This document shows, one piece after another, positions 5,611 through 8,751 of a DNA stretch of 8,751 nucleotides. The notes under the pieces are model-generated. The model was given only the letters and a program-made list of their open reading frames with translations, was not told the origin of the DNA and searched no databases. The stretch's first letter is position 1, and each line of letters opens with the position of its first letter. Source of the stretch: an uncultured Lachnospiraceae bacterium (GTDB lineage: Bacteria; Bacillota; Clostridia; Lachnospirales; Lachnospiraceae); NCBI GenBank assembly GCA_937965795.1, contig CALCMD010000077.1:1-8751 (forward strand). Reading direction: 5' to 3'. Position numbers and translations under genes: made by a program.

Positions 5611-7089
5611 ATGTCTTTGATAAAAGTAACGAATTTGTCCTTTTCTTATGAGGGCAGTCCGGATATGGTATTTGAAAATGTGAGCTTTCAGCTTGACACG
5701 AACTGGAAGCTTGGTTTTATCGGAAGGAATGGCAGAGGAAAAACGACGTTTCTTCGCATTTTGCAGGGACAGTATGAATATACAGGGACAATACATGCGG
5801 ACATAGAATTTGAATATTTTCCTTATAAAGTTCCCTGTGGGTGCGGCACGGTTATGGAAATGATGCAGAAAATAGCGCCGGATGCGATGGAATGGGAGAT
5901 CGAGAGGGAGCTTTCTCTGCTCGAAGTGAAGGAAGAGGTGTTAGACCGTCCCTTTTCCACACTTTCAGATGGAGAACAGACGAAGGCCCTTTTAGCGGTT
6001 CTGTTTTTGAGGCAGAACAGTTATCTGCTGATTGATGAGCCGACGAATCATCTGGATGAAAAAGCCCGCGAGGTCATGGGACGGTATTTAAAAAGGAAAA
6101 AAGGATTTCTTCTGGTTTCTCATGACCGGGCATTGCTGGATACCTGTGTTGACCATATCCTTTCCATCAACAAAACGAATATTGAAATTCAGAAAGGGAA
6201 TTTTTCTACATGGCAGGAAAATAAACGGTCGCAGGATAACTTTGAGATTGCACGGAACGAAAGACTGAAAAAAGACATCAGCCGTCTTTCAGAAGCATCC
6301 CAAAGAAATGCACGCTGGTCTGATCAAGTGGAGCGCAGCAAATACGGAGGAAAAAACTCCGGTTCAAAAATTGACAAAGGATACGTGGGGCATAAGGCGG
6401 CAAAAATGATGAAACGATCAAAAACGATTGCATCAAGGCAGCAGACAGCGATAGAAGAAAAGTCCCGCCTGCTTCATAACATAGAAATAGAAGAATCTCT
6501 GGCAATCGTTCCACTGATACATCATAAGGACAGGCTGGTGGAGTTTAAAGGCGTCTCTGTGCGCTATGCCGGAGAGACAGTTTTGAAAGACGTTTCGTTT
6601 TCTGTCAATCAGGGAGAGAGAGTTGCCTTATGTGGAAAAAATGGCTGTGGGAAATCGAGTATCCTGAAACTCATATGCGGGGAGGAAATACCATACGAAG
6701 GGGAAGTGTATCGTGCGCAAGGGCTGAGAATTTCTTATCTTTCACAAAAAACATCCCATTTGAGGGGGACATTGTCTGCATATGCGGAAGCGCTCGAAAT
6801 TGATGAGAGCATTTTTAAGTCCCTGCTGCGGAAAATGGATTTTGAACGTTCCCAACTGGAAAAGAAAATGGAGGATTTCAGCGAGGGACAGAAAAAGAAA
6901 GTTTTGCTGGCGGGGAGCCTGTGTGAAAAAGCCCATTTGTATATTTGGGATGAGCCTTTGAATTTTATTGACGTCATTTCCCGGATACAGATAGAAGAAC
7001 TGTTGCGCACGTATCAGCCGACCCTGCTTTTTGTGGAACACGACGCTGCTTTTAGAAAGAATGTGGCTTCCCGGATTGTGGAACTATAG
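5611..7089 (+). CDS. ABC-F ribosomal protection protein, Lsa/CplR type
   Basis: A soluble ATPase with two ATP-binding domains and no membrane segments. ABC-F resistance proteins bind the ribosomal E site and displace drugs from the peptidyl transferase centre. The Lsa/CplR branch typically protects against lincosamides, streptogramin A and pleuromutilins. The 492-residue length matches that branch. Domain 1 shows Walker A GRNGRGKTT (38-46), signature LSDGE (118-122), Walker B LLIDEPTNHLD (139-149, catalytic Glu143) and the switch His in SHDR (170-173). The interdomain linker that probes the drug site spans about 188-300 and is rich in charged residues. Domain 2 shows GKNGCGKSS (342-350), FSEGQ (423-427), WDEP with Glu448, and EHD (476-478). 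The start has GGAGGT five bases upstream. Expression is probably gated by the attenuator just before it. Family membership is secure; the exact drug spectrum is inferred, and a general translation role cannot be excluded. Confidence 0.93.
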   Translation: MSLIKVTNLSFSYEGSPDMVFENVSFQLDTNWKLGFIGRNGRGKTTFLRILQGQYEYTGTIHADIEFEYFPYKVPCGCGTVMEMMQKIAPDAMEWEIERELSLLEVKEEVLDRPFSTLSDGEQTKALLAVLFLRQNSYLLIDEPTNHLDEKAREVMGRYLKRKKGFLLVSHDRALLDTCVDHILSINKTNIEIQKGNFSTWQENKRSQDNFEIARNERLKKDISRLSEASQRNARWSDQVERSKYGGKNSGSKIDKGYVGHKAAKMMKRSKTIASRQQTAIEEKSRLLHNIEIEESLAIVPLIHHKDRLVEFKGVSVRYAGETVLKDVSFSVNQGERVALCGKNGCGKSSILKLICGEEIPYEGEVYRAQGLRISYLSQKTSHLRGTLSAYAEALEIDESIFKSLLRKMDFERSQLEKKMEDFSEGQKKKVLLAGSLCEKAHLYIWDEPLNFIDVISRIQIEELLRTYQPTLLFVEHDAAFRKNVASRIVEL

Positions 7090-7128
7090 CAGGAGAACTG
7101 GACTGGTTAATAAATTAAAAACTGGATA

Positions 7129-7156
7129 TTTTCAAGAAGCCATTCTTGTGTATACT
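7129..7156 (+). promoter_or_regulatory. Putative promoter of pdxST
   Basis: TATACT (7151-7156) is a strong -10 hexamer. The best -35 is TTTTCA (7129-7134) at 16 bases, a partial match. Transcription would start near 7163, about 34 bases before pdxS. The -10 is embedded in an inverted repeat, which suggests regulated access. Confidence 0.5.
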
Positions 7157-7184
7157 AGAGCGTATAAAGAAAAACACACAAGAA
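7143..7184. repeat. Inverted repeat flanking the pdxST -10 region, possible operator
   Basis: TTCTTGTGT (7143-7151) and ACACAAGAA (7176-7184) are perfect 9-bp reverse complements with centres 33 bp apart, about three helical turns. A nested TATAC (7151-7155) and GTATA (7162-7166) pair lies between them. The left arm is upstream of the predicted transcript start, so this is better read as a DNA site for a regulator than as an RNA hairpin. No regulator gene such as pdxR is in the window. Confidence 0.4.
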
Positions 7185-7196
7185 AGGTAGGATATT

Positions 7197-8072
7197 ATGA
7201 AAGAGAACAGATATGAACTGAATAAGCAGTTAGCGCAGATGTTAAAAGGCGGCGTTATTATGGATGTAACCACGCCGGAGCAGGCGAAAATAGCTGAGGA
7301 AGCCGGAGCCTGTGCAGTCATGGCATTGGAACGGATTCCGGCGGACATCCGGGCGGCAGGCGGCGTTTCCCGTATGAGCGATCCGAAAATGATTCGGGGG
7401 ATTCAGGAGGCGGTGTCCATCCCGGTTATGGCGAAATGCCGGATCGGACATTTTGTGGAGGCACAGATTCTGGAGGCGATTGAGATCGACTATATTGATG
7501 AGAGTGAAGTCCTTTCCCCGGCGGATGATGTATATCATATTAAAAAGTCAGACTTTCAAGTACCTTTCGTATGCGGCGCCCGCGACCTGGGAGAAGCCTT
7601 ACGCAGAATCGCCGAGGGTGCGTCTATGATTCGCACAAAAGGGGAGCCGGGAACCGGGGATGTGGTACAGGCAGTACGCCATATGCGCAGCATGAATGCA
7701 GAAATCCGCAGAGTACAGAATCTTCGTGAAGATGAGCTTTTCGAGGCGGCAAAGAAGCTTCAGGTCCCGATAAATCTGCTGGAATATGTTCACAAAAATG
7801 GCAAACTTCCGGTCGTGAATTTTGCAGCAGGCGGTGTGGCGACTCCGGCGGATGCGGCTCTGATGATGCAGCTCGGCGCGGAAGGAGTGTTTGTAGGCTC
7901 TGGTATCTTTAAATCCGGCAATCCGAAAAAGCGCGCGGCGGCAATCGTAAAGGCGGTTACCAATTATACGGATGCAAAGCTGCTCGCCGAACTGTCCACA
8001 GATCTTGGCGAAGCGATGGTCGGCATCAACGAGCAGGAAATTGAACTTCTCATGGCAGAACGGGGGAAATAA
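7197..8072 (+). CDS. pdxS: Pyridoxal 5'-phosphate synthase subunit PdxS
   Basis: The synthase subunit of the DXP-independent vitamin B6 route. It builds pyridoxal 5'-phosphate from ribose 5-phosphate, glyceraldehyde 3-phosphate and ammonia supplied by PdxT. It is a cytosolic (beta/alpha)8 barrel that assembles as a dodecamer. The 291-residue protein is full length and highly conserved. The active-site residues are present: Asp23 in GGVIMDV, Lys80 in VMAKCRIGH, and Lys148 in IRTKGEPGTG. The phosphate-binding GGVATPADA and GVFVGSGIFKSG segments are also intact. An AAGGTAGGA ribosome binding site precedes the ATG. pdxT follows after one base, so the two are cotranscribed. Also known as the SOR/SNZ family or pdx1. 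Confidence 0.98.
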   Translation: MKENRYELNKQLAQMLKGGVIMDVTTPEQAKIAEEAGACAVMALERIPADIRAAGGVSRMSDPKMIRGIQEAVSIPVMAKCRIGHFVEAQILEAIEIDYIDESEVLSPADDVYHIKKSDFQVPFVCGARDLGEALRRIAEGASMIRTKGEPGTGDVVQAVRHMRSMNAEIRRVQNLREDELFEAAKKLQVPINLLEYVHKNGKLPVVNFAAGGVATPADAALMMQLGAEGVFVGSGIFKSGNPKKRAAAIVKAVTNYTDAKLLAELSTDLGEAMVGINEQEIELLMAERGK

Positions 8073-8073
8073 G

Positions 8074-8634
8074 ATGACGGTGGCAATCCTGGCCTTACAG
8101 GGAGCTTTTGCAGAACATGCGCAGACACTTGAACGGCTTGGCGTGGAACACTTGGAAATCCGGCAGAAGAAAGATATGGAGAAGAAGTTTGACGCCCTGA
8201 TTCTTCCGGGAGGGGAGAGTACGGTGATGGGAAAGCTGCTTCACGAGCTGGAATTGTATGAACCGCTTCGGAGGAAAATTCTGGATGGACTGCCTGTTTT
8301 TGGAACCTGCGCCGGATTGATTCTTCTGGCGAAGGAAGTGGACGCCGGCGTTCCCTGTCTGGGAACTATGGACATCAGAGCAAAGCGGAATGCGTATGGC
8401 AGACAGCTTGGAAGTTTTTATACAGAAGCTGAATTTAAAGGAGTGGGCAAGATTCCCATGACTTTTATCCGGGCGCCGTATATATCGGAAGTATCCGGTT
8501 CGACGGAAGTTCTGGCGGAAACGGGAGGAAAAATCGTAGCCGCCAGACAGGGAAATCAGCTTGTCTGTGCGTTTCATCCGGAGCTTACGGAGGATTTGAG
8601 GGTACATCAGTACTTTCTGGATATGCTAACGTAG
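8074..8634 (+). CDS. pdxT: Pyridoxal 5'-phosphate synthase glutaminase subunit PdxT
   Basis: The class I glutamine amidotransferase partner of PdxS. It hydrolyses glutamine and channels ammonia into the PdxS barrel. The 186-residue length is typical. The catalytic triad is visible: Cys79 in FGTCAGL, His168 and Glu170 in FHPEL. The oxyanion-side PGGEST motif is at 45-50, and an N-terminal ALQGAFAEH motif is typical of the family. The ATG at 8074 is preferred over an in-frame upstream start at 7972, because it lies one base after the pdxS stop, has a G-rich ribosome binding site at 8062-8066 and begins exactly with the conserved MTVAILALQG. No terminator was recognised in the 117 bases after the stop. 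Confidence 0.97.
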   Translation: MTVAILALQGAFAEHAQTLERLGVEHLEIRQKKDMEKKFDALILPGGESTVMGKLLHELELYEPLRRKILDGLPVFGTCAGLILLAKEVDAGVPCLGTMDIRAKRNAYGRQLGSFYTEAEFKGVGKIPMTFIRAPYISEVSGSTEVLAETGGKIVAARQGNQLVCAFHPELTEDLRVHQYFLDMLT

Positions 8635-8656
8635 CTGATTGTTTGGAGGTCAAATC

Positions 8657-8746
8657 ATGGTTTGTCGGGGCGTCTGCGTCCATTCCGTACGCAGGCCGGG
8701 TGGAAACGTATCTCACGCAAACGGGGGCAGGGAATTCGGAAACTAA
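8657..8746 (+). other. Unidentified 29-codon ORF within a GC-rich, structured segment
   Basis: A GGAGGT Shine-Dalgarno (8645-8650) stands six bases before an ATG opening a 29-residue frame that begins MVCRGVCVH and ends at TAA 8744-8746. The segment can fold: GTCTGCGT (8672-8679) pairs with ACGCAGGC (8689-8696) with one wobble and a 9-base loop. There is no T run after it, so it is not an intrinsic terminator. The peptide is Arg/Gly-rich and has no recognisable domain. It may be a real small gene, or part of a structured RNA or mobile element continuing beyond the window edge. A group II intron region is one possibility, but no GTGCG-type boundary is visible. Confidence 0.25.
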
Positions 8747-8751
8747 CTCCT

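Noticed and set aside
5272..5796. A 174-codon minus-strand frame across the ABC-F leader
   Set aside because: It overlaps the ABC-F start, the attenuator and both promoters, and the translation is low-complexity and unlike any family.
7972..8073. Upstream in-frame start extending PdxT by 34 residues into pdxS
   Set aside because: The extension overlaps pdxS, has no ribosome binding site and precedes the conserved PdxT N-terminus MTVAILALQG.
8672..8696. Hairpin after pdxT as its transcription terminator
   Set aside because: The stem is good but is followed by G-rich sequence with no T run, so it does not fit an intrinsic terminator.

Overview
The window looks like chromosome of a gut-type Clostridia, most likely Lachnospiraceae. 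This is inferred from strong GGAGG-type ribosome binding sites, moderate GC content, a clostridial-style modular secreted protein with paired Fn3-like C-terminal domains, and an Lsa/CplR-type ABC-F protein. No rRNA, tRNA, CRISPR array or insertion sequence was found.

Layout: at the far left, a Shine-Dalgarno sequence on the minus strand suggests a divergent gene starting just outside the window. Positions 162-4094 (+) encode a 1310-residue secreted multidomain protein. It has a signal peptide, an apparently dead SGNH-like domain, a second SGNH/GDSL domain with catalytic motifs, several beta domains, a concanavalin-like domain resembling the sialidase-associated CBM40, and a very basic C-terminus. 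A bidirectional terminator (4111-4150) separates it from the convergent queA (5206-4181, minus strand), the queuosine enzyme QueA, which has its own promoter.

The 404-bp intergenic region 5207-5610 is the most interesting part. It holds the queA promoter on one strand. On the other it holds a good sigma-A promoter, a seven-residue leader peptide and a set of alternative hairpins ending in an intrinsic terminator just before an ABC-F ribosomal protection gene (5611-7089). Four segments form two mutually exclusive foldings: 1:2 plus 3:4 (terminator), or 2:4 (antiterminator). Segment 1 lies inside the leader peptide reading frame, so a drug-stalled ribosome should free segment 2 and allow readthrough. 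This is a complete candidate for antibiotic-induced ribosome-mediated attenuation.

Downstream, pdxS and pdxT (7197-8634) form a two-gene operon for pyridoxal 5'-phosphate synthase. Its promoter is embedded in a long inverted repeat. No clear terminator separates the ABC-F gene from pdxS. The last 117 bases hold a strong Shine-Dalgarno sequence, a 29-codon ORF and a GC-rich hairpin-forming segment that I could not identify.
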